In this document: piece after piece, positions 9,125 through 17,053 of the stretch
How the letters are laid out: the number at the start of each line of letters is the position of its first letter
Numbering within the stretch: the stretch's first letter is position 1
Origin: Nitrospirales bacterium
GTDB lineage: Bacteria; Nitrospirota; Nitrospiria; Nitrospirales; UBA8639
Direction of reading: 5' to 3'
Assembly: GCA_022828225.1 (NCBI GenBank)
Contig: JAJEJG010000015.1
Location: forward strand, 1 to 64,000
Length of the DNA stretch: 64,000 nucleotides
Position numbers and translations under genes: made by a program
Notes under the pieces: model-generated
What the model was told of the DNA's origin: nothing
Seen by the model: only the letters and a program-made list of their open reading frames with translations
Database searches by the model: none

Positions 9125-10204
9125 ATGCTGAAAAAAATCGCCTTGGGCGTGGCTTGGAGCGGATTCCTGCTCATCCCGTCGCTCCTCTCGGCCAACCCGG
9201 CCGACCCTTCGACGACGCCTTTCGACAAAGCCCTTCGACAAAGCTCAGGACAGGCTCAGGACAGGCTCAGGGCCGACTTTGCCGAAGTTGTCGAGCAAGC
9301 CAAGCACGGGACCGTGGGCATTCTCACTCAATCGACTCAGCCCGACGGGAAGGCTTTCTCCGTGAGAGGGTCGGGAATTTACCTGGGAGACGGCTATGTC
9401 CTCACTGCCCGGCACGCCACGAAGCGCCAGGGCGCCGGAACGGCGACGGACCCTCCCCACGTTTCCGTCATAGCCGGCACGTTGGAGGAAGCACCTGCCG
9501 CATTAGTCGGTGTGAATCAATTTCTGGACGTCGCCCTGTATCGCATCTCTCAAGAGAAGGTGCCGCACGGGCTCGTAGCGCGGACGTTCAGTCAAACCGA
9601 AGCCTTGCCGGGAGAACGGGTCTTCACCGTGGGCTACCCGCTGGGTTGGGGCCCTGCAATCAGCTATGGATACATCGGCAATACCAATACCTTTCTGCAA
9701 ACGGTGCAATCCCGTCTTCTGCAAGTCGACCTTTCAGCATGCAGCGGCAATTCCGGCGGAGGTTTGTTCAACACGCGGGGAGAAATCGTCGGCCTTGTCC
9801 ACGCGATCATTCAAACCGAAACGGTTCGAGAGGAACGTCGATGCAGCCGGTTTGCCTTTGCCGTGCCGGGACCGTTGGTCAGCAAGATCGTGGAGGCCCT
9901 CAAGCAGGGAAAGCCGTTTCACTTTTCAAAACTCGGGCTGCAACTCACCTCCGTCAAATTTGAAAACCGGTGGCGCATGGCCGTGGCGCAAGCAACGGGA
10001 CCGGCACGACGGGCAGGATTCAAAAAAGGCGACGTCCTGCTGTCGATCGACGACCAGCCGATTAACTCGGCCAGCCAACTCAAGACCTACGTGATCGAAC
10101 GGACACGCCCCTTGCAGCCGGTCAGCATCCGCGTCCTGCGGCAACGCAAAGAAAAAGTGCTGCGGGTGATCCTGGGCAAGGCCCGGCCTTCCGCTCAGGA
10201 ATGA
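9125..10204 (+). CDS. secreted trypsin-fold serine protease with PDZ domain (DegP/HtrA-like)
   Basis: From ATG 9125 the protein has 359 residues and a signal peptide (MLKKIALGVAWSGFLLIP..SANP). An upstream ATG at 9071 would bury the signal peptide. The catalytic triad is visible: H97 in LTARHA, D135 in LDVALYR, S210 in CSGNSGGGLFN. A PDZ domain with GFKKGDVLLSIDDQPI occupies about residues 270-355. HtrA-type proteases handle misfolded envelope proteins. The segment just after the signal peptide (about residues 27-49) is encoded by short repetitive DNA (TTCGAC and AGGACAGGCTC units), which looks like a repeat inserted in frame. The following VKOR-thioredoxin gene is on the same strand 106 bp on. 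Confidence 0.9.
   Translation: MLKKIALGVAWSGFLLIPSLLSANPADPSTTPFDKALRQSSGQAQDRLRADFAEVVEQAKHGTVGILTQSTQPDGKAFSVRGSGIYLGDGYVLTARHATKRQGAGTATDPPHVSVIAGTLEEAPAALVGVNQFLDVALYRISQEKVPHGLVARTFSQTEALPGERVFTVGYPLGWGPAISYGYIGNTNTFLQTVQSRLLQVDLSACSGNSGGGLFNTRGEIVGLVHAIIQTETVREERRCSRFAFAVPGPLVSKIVEALKQGKPFHFSKLGLQLTSVKFENRWRMAVAQATGPARRAGFKKGDVLLSIDDQPINSASQLKTYVIERTRPLQPVSIRVLRQRKEKVLRVILGKARPSAQE
9205..9271. repeat. short repeat cluster inside the protease coding sequence
   Basis: TTCGAC occurs three times and AGGACAGGCTC twice within 67 bp. The sequence resembles the common interspersed bacterial repeat built on CTTCGACAAGCTCAGGACAGG. A degenerate relative (CATTCGACTTCGCTCAGGGCAAG) lies at 55424-55449 in an intergenic position. 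Here it is in frame and would encode a disordered linker between the signal peptide and the protease domain. Confidence 0.7.
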
Positions 10205-10310
10205 GAGAAACCTTTGCGTCCTCCTCGCGGCAACGAGTATCATGAATCATTCTTTAAAGCGACCCACATGAACGCTTGACAGCAAATTTCCCGTTACTAC
10301 GGACGTCAGG

Positions 10311-11189
10311 ATGGCCAAACATCGTCAAAAAGGGCGAAAGACCTCGGGTGGCGAACAACGTCCCTCGCCTGCGACTCGCGCATCGAATCCGAGCAATCGT
10401 CTTACCATCGTCGTACTTGTCCTGGCGGCCTGCGGTATCGTGTTGACGACATACCTCAGTTACACCGCCTTGTTTGAAGCCCACCCGGCTTTCTGCGCCG
10501 AGGGGTCGGGATGCGACCTGGTTCAAGGCAGTCGTTGGGCGACATTCCTGGGAATGCCCATGGCCGCGTGGGGCCTCTTCACCTACCTGGTCATAGCCAC
10601 ACTGGCATGGCAAGCCAGAACGAAACCCAAAAACCGGACTCCCCTGATTTTCGTCGCCATCGGCGGATTCAGCATCAGTGCCTACCTGACAGTGATCTCC
10701 ATCGTGGAAATCGAAGCGACGTGCATGTACTGCCTCGCCTCATTCGGCATCATCACGGTCATCATGATCCTGACCCTCCTGCAGCGCCCTCCCGATTGGT
10801 CGACATCGTTGAAGGAGGCGAGCGTGGTTGCCGTGATTCTCATCGGCGGACTCCACCTGCACTATAGCGGGGTGTTCGACGAAGCGGCCGGCCCCGAGGA
10901 TCCGCAGCTTCAGGCGCTGGCCATCCACCTGACCGAGACGGGAGCCAAGTTTTACGGAGCCTACTGGTGCCCACGTTGCCAGGAGCAGAAAGACTTGTTC
11001 AAGGCGTCCGCGAAACGGCTACCGTACGTAGAATGCAGTTCCGGAGGACGCGGCAGTCCTCTCACCCCGCCGTGCGTGGCAAACGACATTCGCAGTTATC
11101 CGACCTGGATCGTCGACGACAAGCGCTTCACCGGATTACAGACACCGCGGACACTCGCCGGCGCAGCCGGTTTCACGTGGAAGGAATAA
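10311..11189 (+). CDS. VKOR-thioredoxin fusion (disulfide-forming membrane protein)
   Basis: This 292-residue protein joins a vitamin K epoxide reductase domain to a thioredoxin-like domain. The VKOR part has several membrane helices (from about residue 31 to 153, with another near 171-184), the loop cysteines C62 and C68, and the quinone-reducing CMYC pair at 138-141. The C-terminal domain has a WCPRC redox motif (C220, C223). In bacteria such fusions replace DsbA/DsbB: the thioredoxin domain oxidises exported proteins and VKOR passes electrons to quinone. This fits the many cysteine-containing exported proteins in the window. The C-terminal domain is periplasmic by analogy with characterised bacterial VKOR fusions. 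Confidence 0.93.
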   Translation: MAKHRQKGRKTSGGEQRPSPATRASNPSNRLTIVVLVLAACGIVLTTYLSYTALFEAHPAFCAEGSGCDLVQGSRWATFLGMPMAAWGLFTYLVIATLAWQARTKPKNRTPLIFVAIGGFSISAYLTVISIVEIEATCMYCLASFGIITVIMILTLLQRPPDWSTSLKEASVVAVILIGGLHLHYSGVFDEAAGPEDPQLQALAIHLTETGAKFYGAYWCPRCQEQKDLFKASAKRLPYVECSSGGRGSPLTPPCVANDIRSYPTWIVDDKRFTGLQTPRTLAGAAGFTWKE

Positions 11190-11256
11190 TGGCAAAGCTG
11201 CAACCAGTGTGCCCTTGATGCACCGGACATGATGAACGGAGAACGAACAACGTCAT

Positions 11257-11904
11257 ATGGAATTTAACGATAAAACCATTCAGGCCAAACAGAAAATGGC
11301 GTTGCACCGCCGCGAGATCTCCGGGCGTGAGGTTGATGAGGAATATCAGGATGATCGCGTTCCTCCCGGACAGCATCTCGTCAACAATTGGCCCGTGCTG
11401 GACCTCGGATACAAACCTCAAATTTCACTTGAAGAATGGAAGCTCTCGGTGGATGGATTGGTTGAGCATCCCATCACGTGGACCTGGGAGGATTATCAGG
11501 CTCAGCCTCAACAGCCGTTTGTGTCGGATTTCCATTGCGTGACCTCGTGGAGCCAGCTTCAGATGGAATGGGTCGGGGTGAGTTTTCGGCATCTCCTCAG
11601 CCTGGTGCAACCCAAACCGGAAGCCAGATACGTGCTCTTTGAATCGTATGACGACTATACCACCAACTTGCCGCTTTCAGTCTGCGACGACGAGGACGTC
11701 TTTCTTGTCCATTCCTGGAATCACAGACCGCTATCCAAGGATCACGGGGGACCGGTTCGCATGATCATCCCCAAACGATATGCCTGGAAGGGAGCCAAGT
11801 GGATCAGAACCATCACGTTCGCGGAAAAAGATCAAAAAGGGTTCTGGGAGGTGCGTGGATATTCCAACACCGCCTTGCCGTGGGACAATGATCGGTACGG
11901 GTGA
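11257..11904 (+). CDS. sulfite-oxidase-fold molybdopterin protein, cytoplasmic
   Basis: A 215-residue single-domain protein of the oxidoreductase molybdopterin-binding (SUOX/YedY) fold. The motif FHCVTSWS carries the expected molybdenum-ligand cysteine C94. The HGGPVRMIIPKRYAWKGAKW segment is the usual cofactor-binding C-terminal part. It has no signal peptide and no dimerisation domain, unlike the Tat-exported relative at 22053. Small cytoplasmic members are common but their substrates are unknown. It follows the VKOR gene by 67 bp on the same strand. Confidence 0.88.
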   Translation: MEFNDKTIQAKQKMALHRREISGREVDEEYQDDRVPPGQHLVNNWPVLDLGYKPQISLEEWKLSVDGLVEHPITWTWEDYQAQPQQPFVSDFHCVTSWSQLQMEWVGVSFRHLLSLVQPKPEARYVLFESYDDYTTNLPLSVCDDEDVFLVHSWNHRPLSKDHGGPVRMIIPKRYAWKGAKWIRTITFAEKDQKGFWEVRGYSNTALPWDNDRYG

Positions 11905-11968
11905 TCGAGCAGTCGTGCCCGTTTCCCCCTAGCCCCATCCTTTTGCTTCCCTTGATTTACTGTCCGGA

Positions 11969-13078
11969 ATGAGCGACTCATCCTTCACCATTACAAACAT
12001 AGAACTCTGCCCTCTGGATCTTCCCATCACGGATCCCTTTGTCGTGGCTACGGGCCAACTCCGGGTCGCGCACAATGCCTTTGTCCGGCTGACACTGCAT
12101 GACGGCACCATCGGCTACGGCGAGATAGCTCCCTTTCCCGCCATTACCGGGGAAGATCGCGAGAGCAGTCTAAAGAACGCCAGGCTGTTGAGAGAACACC
12201 TGCTCGGACAATCGACTCTTCATTATCAACGGCTCGGCCATGAACTGTCCGAACGCGCTCCCGACGCTCCCGCGGCCCGGTGCGGATTGGAAACCGCGCT
12301 CCTCGACGCCCTGACACGCGCGCTTCGCATCCCCCTGTGGGCCTTGTGGGGTGGAGCGGACGTGCGTGCGCGTGAAACGGACGTCACCATTCCCATTGCC
12401 TCTTTGGAGCGAACCAAGACACTCGCCAGACAATGGTATGAACGGGGCTTTCGTCTCTTCAAAATGAAGGTCGGCCATGACGTGGACGAGGACGTTCGCC
12501 GGGTGGAAACCCTGCATCGTCATTATCCCGGCGTGGCGTTCGTAATCGATGCCAATCAGGGATACACGCGCGAGGAAGCCGCCGCCCTGGTACGGGGCAT
12601 CAACCGGTTTGGGGGCAACATTCTCCTCCTTGAACAACCGCTGGCCAAGGACGACCTTGAAGGCCACGCCGAACTGAAACGCCATTGCCGCGTACCCATT
12701 GCCGCGGACGAATCGGCACAATCATTGCACGACCTCCAGGCTGTCATCCGTCACCGGGCGGCGGACTACGTCAATATTAAAATTACCAAAAGCGGGTTGC
12801 TGGATGGGGTCCTCATGGCAACCGTAGCAAAAGCCGCCGGTCTTCAAGTGATGCTCGGAGGCATGGTGGAAACCCGAGTCGCCATGGGGTGTTCCTACGG
12901 CCTCGCCATGGGCATCGGCGGGTGTCCCGTCCTGGACCTCGACACGCCGTTGTTGCTGGGAAGTGACCCGATTGATGGCGGCTATACATACGAAGGCCCA
13001 CGGCTTCAACCATGGCACGGCCCGGGCCTCGACCTCGATATCCCTTTCTTTCGGGCTGCCCTGTCCGACCGCCTCTAA
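11969..13078 (+). CDS. enolase-superfamily dipeptide epimerase (L-Ala-D/L-Glu epimerase-like)
   Basis: At 369 residues it has the two-domain muconate-lactonising/enolase layout. Catalytic elements are in the expected order: the KMK motif (K165, K167), metal ligands D194 (DANQGY), E222 (LEQPL) and D247 (ADES), and the opposite acid/base K271 in NIKITK. These match dipeptide epimerases that recycle murein peptides, although the same framework serves other muconate-lactonising-subgroup enzymes. The last residues before the stop (LDLDIPFFRAALSDRL) reappear in a duplicated fragment at 14238-14297. Confidence 0.87.
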   Translation: MSDSSFTITNIELCPLDLPITDPFVVATGQLRVAHNAFVRLTLHDGTIGYGEIAPFPAITGEDRESSLKNARLLREHLLGQSTLHYQRLGHELSERAPDAPAARCGLETALLDALTRALRIPLWALWGGADVRARETDVTIPIASLERTKTLARQWYERGFRLFKMKVGHDVDEDVRRVETLHRHYPGVAFVIDANQGYTREEAAALVRGINRFGGNILLLEQPLAKDDLEGHAELKRHCRVPIAADESAQSLHDLQAVIRHRAADYVNIKITKSGLLDGVLMATVAKAAGLQVMLGGMVETRVAMGCSYGLAMGIGGCPVLDLDTPLLLGSDPIDGGYTYEGPRLQPWHGPGLDLDIPFFRAALSDRL

Positions 13079-13222
13079 AATAAAAAGCAACAGACCACCT
13101 CGGTCTTCCTGACACACCCGGTTTCTTGAGACTGTGGCTTTTTGCCACATGACTGTTCTCATTAATTCAGCTCATTCCTTTTAGAGTCAAAGAGTGGCAT
13201 GGATGACCTCACAAGCACCTGG

Positions 13223-13231
13223 TGGTATAAT
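13223..13231 (+). promoter_or_regulatory. extended -10 promoter element upstream of the first TetR gene
   Basis: TGGTATAAT is a consensus TGnTATAAT extended -10 box. It is conserved exactly in the duplicated copy at 14441-14449. Transcription from here would give a leader of about 190 nt before the ATG. A second weaker -10-like box (TACAAT, 13353-13358) overlaps the palindrome nearer the gene. Confidence 0.5.
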
Positions 13232-13346
13232 TCTTGTTTTTTTATCCTTGCGTGTACTGTTGTGACGTCGTCGACCTGCGAGGAAGGTCATTCAACAATT
13301 TTTGTATTTGCAGGAGGGCCGGACGGTGCACACACGGCGTGATTCA

Positions 13347-13354
13347 TACCGGTA
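13347..13354. promoter_or_regulatory. candidate TetR operator palindrome, copy 1
   Basis: TACCGGTA is a perfect 8-bp palindrome overlapping a -10-like hexamer and lying 75 bp before the TetR start. The same palindrome is kept at 14565-14572 in the second copy, where it overlaps TATAAT. Placement and conservation suggest autoregulation; binding is not shown. Confidence 0.4.
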
Positions 13355-13429
13355 CAATCTTTTTCTCCGGCATACTTGAAATTTTTGTTGTATTTTCAGT
13401 ATCATAGGACAAAAGGAAGGCTTGCAGCT

Positions 13430-14089
13430 ATGCCTAGGAAGAAACGATTTGCTGTCGAGGATGTCAGGCAGAAAGCAATGGCTACCTTCTGGAGCCAAGG
13501 CTATCATGCGACATCTTTACAGGATCTGGTGGATAACATGGGGATAAACCGTGCAAGCCTCTACGACACGTTCCAAGATAAGTATTCCCTTTTCCTTGAT
13601 AGCTTATGCGCCTATAGATTGGTCTACATCAAGTCCTATCTGGCGGAGCAAATGAAAAAGCATACGCCCCGCCAAGCCATCATCAACTACTTTCTGGATA
13701 TGATCCTGAAGGCAGACGAACGAAACGGGTGTTTGATGGTCAATACGGCTTTGGAGTTATCGGCGCATGACGACAAAGTGGCAAAAATCGTGGAGCAGAG
13801 CTTCAAGCACATAGAAAGGAATTTCTTCCGCAAATTGATCGAGCAGGGTCAGGCCACCGGAGAAATTGCCAAGTCAGTGATTCCGATTACGACCGCACGC
13901 GCCTTGTTGAGTCTGCTTATCGGCTTATGTGTCCTCTCCCGTGGCAAATCGAGCAAGCCGATGATGGAGGCGATCGTGTTACAGGTGAAATCGCTTCTAC
14001 CCCTTGGGGATCATGCAACCCTGCCCCCTCCGGTCTCCCTCAAGCACAATGGTCGCAAAATCCATACCAACGGGGCTCATGCAGGATGA
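13430..14089 (+). CDS. TetR/AcrR-family transcriptional regulator, copy 1
   Basis: A 219-residue regulator. ATG 13430 is chosen because AAGGAAGG lies 9 nt upstream. The N-terminal helix-turn-helix is typical of TetR (FWSQGYHATSLQDLVDNMGINRASLYDTFQDK, about residues 20-51). The C-terminal ligand domain contains RNGCLMVNTALELS, a signature of the subgroup that includes cysteine-based electrophile sensors such as NemR. It is roughly 60 percent identical by eye to the next gene. No efflux pump or reductase lies alongside, so the target genes are unclear. Confidence 0.92.
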   Translation: MPRKKRFAVEDVRQKAMATFWSQGYHATSLQDLVDNMGINRASLYDTFQDKYSLFLDSLCAYRLVYIKSYLAEQMKKHTPRQAIINYFLDMILKADERNGCLMVNTALELSAHDDKVAKIVEQSFKHIERNFFRKLIEQGQATGEIAKSVIPITTARALLSLLIGLCVLSRGKSSKPMMEAIVLQVKSLLPLGDHATLPPPVSLKHNGRKIHTNGAHAG

Positions 14090-14237
14090 CCATAGAAGAC
14101 TGATTCCGCGTGACTCCGCCGTGACGTTGTTCCCTCCGCTTTCCTTCTCAGAGTAAAAAACCTTCGACAGTTCTTCTTACTGCATTCTCCAACCGCTGGT
14201 TGCTTCGGCCGCGGACGGGCGCACGGGCGGTGGTGCC

Positions 14238-14297
14238 ATCCCGGACCTCGATCTCGCCATTCCTTTCTTTCTGGCTGCCCTGTCCGACCGCTTATAA
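14238..14297 (+). pseudogene. duplicated 3' fragment of the epimerase gene
   Basis: Reading in frame to TAA at 14295-14297 gives LDLAIPFFLAALSDRL, nearly identical to the last 16 residues of the epimerase at 13028-13078. There is no start or upstream coding sequence, so this is a non-functional remnant that marks the left boundary of the duplication. Confidence 0.85.
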
Positions 14298-14440
14298 AAT
14301 GAAACGCGGCAGACCACCTCGGTCTTCCTGCCACATCCGGCTTCTTCAGACTGCGGCTTTTTGCCACATTACTGTTCTCACTAATTCGCTCATTCCTTTT
14401 AAAATCAAAGAGTTGCATGGATGACATCACGAGTGCATGG

Positions 14441-14449
14441 TGGTATAAT
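14441..14449 (+). promoter_or_regulatory. extended -10 promoter element upstream of the second TetR gene
   Basis: An exact copy of the TGGTATAAT element at 13223-13231, in the same position within the duplicated intergenic region. Confidence 0.5.
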
Positions 14450-14564
14450 TTTTGCTAATTTATTATTGTGTGTATTGTTGTGACGTCCTCGACCTGTGAG
14501 GAAGGTCATTCGACGGTTTTTGTATTTGCAAGAAGGCCGGACGATGCACGCACGGCGCAATTCA

Positions 14565-14576
14565 TACCGGTATAAT
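14565..14576. promoter_or_regulatory. candidate operator palindrome overlapping a -10 box, copy 2
   Basis: TACCGGTA (14565-14572) overlaps TATAAT (14571-14576). A repressor bound to the palindrome would block this -10 element. It is the counterpart of 13347-13354. Confidence 0.4.
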
Positions 14577-14642
14577 TTCCTTTTCCAGTATACTTGAAAT
14601 TTTTGTGTATTTTCAGTATGAGCAGCGCAAAGGAGGCATGTT

Positions 14643-15320
14643 ATGCCGAGGAAAAAACAGTTTGGCGTTGATGATGTCATGCAGAAAGCAATGGTAGCCT
14701 TTTGGGATCATGGTTATAGGGGAACGTCTCTCCAGGATCTTGTGGAATGCATGGGCATTAACCGGGCCAGTCTGTATGACACGTTTGGCGACAAGTACGC
14801 CCTCTTTATTGAAACCTTGCACAACTACAACCGTACCTTCGTCAAGCCCTTACTGACGGAACGAATCAAGACGTATTCGCCCCGCCAAGCCATCACCGGT
14901 TTATTCGACGAAATCTGTAGCGGGATAGAGAAAGGTGAGGAACGAAACGGATGTTTTATCATCAATACGGCCTTGGAGTTGTCTCCGCATGATCAAAAAG
15001 TTTCAAAAATCGTCAATCGGACTTTCTCCTACGTCGAAAGGAATTTCTTCCGCAAACTCATCGAACGGGGCCAAGCCAGTGGGGAGATTTCCAAATCAGT
15101 GATTCCGGCCACGACTTCACGCACCTTGCTGAACGTGTTGATCGGGTTGCGGGTGCTTTCCCGCAACCGTCCGGAAAAAGCATTACTGAACTCAGTCAGG
15201 GACCAGGTCCAGGCGCTTTTGCCGCCCGGCGAAAATGCAGCGATTCCCCACCCCGCCTTGCAACCCCGCAGGAGTCGGGCTCGCAGGCAGGTTTTTCCCG
15301 CCGTCGCTCACGTAGCGTGA
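14643..15320 (+). CDS. TetR/AcrR-family transcriptional regulator, copy 2
   Basis: A 225-residue paralogue of the preceding regulator, starting MPRKKQFGVDDV with AAAGGAGG about 7 nt before the ATG. The helix-turn-helix and the RNGCFIINTALELS signature are kept. The coding parts have diverged more than the non-coding upstream DNA. It is followed by 178 bp without a gene before the M16 peptidase cluster. It may regulate itself, its twin, or that cluster. Confidence 0.92.
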   Translation: MPRKKQFGVDDVMQKAMVAFWDHGYRGTSLQDLVECMGINRASLYDTFGDKYALFIETLHNYNRTFVKPLLTERIKTYSPRQAITGLFDEICSGIEKGEERNGCFIINTALELSPHDQKVSKIVNRTFSYVERNFFRKLIERGQASGEISKSVIPATTSRTLLNVLIGLRVLSRNRPEKALLNSVRDQVQALLPPGENAAIPHPALQPRRSRARRQVFPAVAHVA

Positions 15321-15498
15321 CAAAAAAGAAGGCTGGGCATACGTGACGCTGCAAGTGACGGCGGTGCCTTCCTCCATTCCTTCACATCGCGTCCTCCCCC
15401 GGAAAATCATTCGATTTACTCGAATGATTTGTCGTTAACTTGCAAGGCATTATTGAACTGGTTAGGATATCAGAAAGCTCTTTTGCGCAAACTTGCCT

Positions 15499-17052
15499 AT
15501 GCTTTCGATTCCCGCACAGCGACCGCCACGACGCCTTTTCACCCTGTTTCTGTTCTGCATTTTCTGTTTTCCTTCCGCTTCTCAAGCAATTGACCTTGCG
15601 TCCTTCGAACAGAACGTCACGGAATACACCGTCAAGAACGGCTGGACCTTTATTCTCGTTGAACGCCCCGTAGCCCCGGTGTTCGCCTTTATGACGGCCG
15701 TGAACGTGGGGTCGGCACAGGAAGGCGCGGGACGGACCGGGCTCGCGCACATGTTCGAACACATGGCCTTTAAAGGCACGCCTCGCCTCGGCACGAAAAA
15801 CTACAAAGCAGAGAAAAAAGCCCTGGAGGAATTGGAACGGGCGTATCTGGCTTACCAGGAAGCCAGGTTGAATCCCGCGTCCGATGCCCAACACATCGAA
15901 GACCTGTCAAACGTCTTTAAAGGCAAGCAAGAAGCCGCTGCGAAATTTGTGAAAAAAAACGCATTCGGGGACATCGTTGAACGAGAAGGCGGGGTCGCCT
16001 TAAACGCCTTTACCGGCGCCGACGTCACCGGCTATTTTTATGCACTCCCGGCCAACAAGATCGAACTCTTCTGTTATCTGGAGTCGGAACGATTCCTGCA
16101 CCCGGTGTTTCGCGAGTTCTACGAAGAACGGGACGTGGTGATGGAAGAGCGCCGGATGCGCACGGAGAGCCGGCCCGTCGGCCGGCTGTTCGAACAATTC
16201 GTGGTCACGGCCTTCTCGGCTCATCCCTATCACCACCCGGTGATCGGCTATGCCAGTGACATTCAGTCCTATACCATGACCGATGCCAAAGAATTCTTTG
16301 ACACGTATTACGTGCCGTCCAACATGGTCACGGCGATCGTCGGCGACATTGACCCGAAGACCTTGATCCCCTTGCTGGAAACCTATTTCGGCCGGATTCC
16401 CGGCAGACCGAAACCGCCGGACTTACGGACCGTGGAACCCCCGTCTATTGCGGAGAAAGTGGTGACGATCGAGGATCCCGCTCAACCCTTCTACATGGAA
16501 GGGTACCATAAGCCTGCAGCCACGCATCCCGATCAACCCGTGTTCGACGCCATCGACGATATTTTGACGAACGGACGGACCTCCAGGTTCTACCGCTCAC
16601 TGGTCCGGAACAAACAAATTGCAGTCGACACCGGAGCCTATGGAGCCTACCCGGGCGAAAAATATCCGCACCTGTGGGTGGCGTACGCGGTGCCCGCGCG
16701 TGGGGTTGCCAACGAAACCGTCCAGCAAGCCATCCGCGAAGAATTGGATCGGCTGAAGACTGAAGACGTCACGGACGAGGAATTGGCCAAGTTCCGAACC
16801 AGGGCCAAAGCCAGCCTGATCTATTCCTTGAAAAGCAATCTCGGGCTGGCTATGAGCTTGACGGACTACCAGACCCTCTTCGGTGATTGGCGCGAACTGT
16901 TTCGCTACATTCAACGCTTTGACCATGTCACGAAAGCTGATATCCGGCGCATCGCCCGGCAAACGTTCACTGCCTCCAATCGGGTTGTGGGACAGATAGA
17001 AACCGTGCCCCCGGCCGCTCCTACATCGGCGGCCAGCCAGAAGGAATCATGA
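15499..17052 (+). CDS. M16-family zinc metallopeptidase, catalytic partner
   Basis: A 517-residue exported peptidase with a hydrophobic signal (LFTLFLFCIFCFPSASQA). The inverted zinc motif HxxEH is intact: H84, E87, H88 in AHMFEHMAF. The distal glutamate expected about 75 residues later fits the DVVMEERR segment. M16 peptidases such as PqqL and Sphingomonas-type pairs degrade small peptides in a clam-shell chamber. The next gene encodes a partner without the zinc motif, so the two probably form a heterodimer. The start is ATG 15499; an in-frame TTG two codons earlier is possible. Confidence 0.92.
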   Translation: MLSIPAQRPPRRLFTLFLFCIFCFPSASQAIDLASFEQNVTEYTVKNGWTFILVERPVAPVFAFMTAVNVGSAQEGAGRTGLAHMFEHMAFKGTPRLGTKNYKAEKKALEELERAYLAYQEARLNPASDAQHIEDLSNVFKGKQEAAAKFVKKNAFGDIVEREGGVALNAFTGADVTGYFYALPANKIELFCYLESERFLHPVFREFYEERDVVMEERRMRTESRPVGRLFEQFVVTAFSAHPYHHPVIGYASDIQSYTMTDAKEFFDTYYVPSNMVTAIVGDIDPKTLIPLLETYFGRIPGRPKPPDLRTVEPPSIAEKVVTIEDPAQPFYMEGYHKPAATHPDQPVFDAIDDILTNGRTSRFYRSLVRNKQIAVDTGAYGAYPGEKYPHLWVAYAVPARGVANETVQQAIREELDRLKTEDVTDEELAKFRTRAKASLIYSLKSNLGLAMSLTDYQTLFGDWRELFRYIQRFDHVTKADIRRIARQTFTASNRVVGQIETVPPAAPTSAASQKES

Positions 17053-17053
17053 C

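Larger units (their letters stand above)
13023..14090. repeat. segmental duplication, first copy
   Basis: DNA from the last codons of the epimerase gene, through the 350-bp intergenic region and the first TetR gene, is repeated at about 14238-15320. By eye the intergenic parts match at roughly 85 percent over most of their length. They share the hairpin region (TGTGGC/GCCACA at 13133-13149), an extended -10 element and the TACCGGTA palindrome. Confidence 0.85.
14238..15320. repeat. segmental duplication, second copy
   Basis: This is the second copy of the segment beginning at 13023. It starts inside a duplicated tail of the epimerase gene and runs through the promoter region and the second TetR gene. 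The sequence between the copies (14090-14237) is not repeated and has no gene. Confidence 0.85.

Noticed and set aside
9001-9963. 320-codon plus-strand frame overlapping the protease
   Set aside because: It is arginine/serine-rich in the manner of an out-of-frame translation, while the overlapping frame shows a full catalytic triad and PDZ domain.
13133-13149. Stem-loop after the epimerase gene considered as a terminator
   Set aside because: The stem is 6 bp with a T-loop but no T-run after it, and the copy at 14340-14360 has a mismatch.
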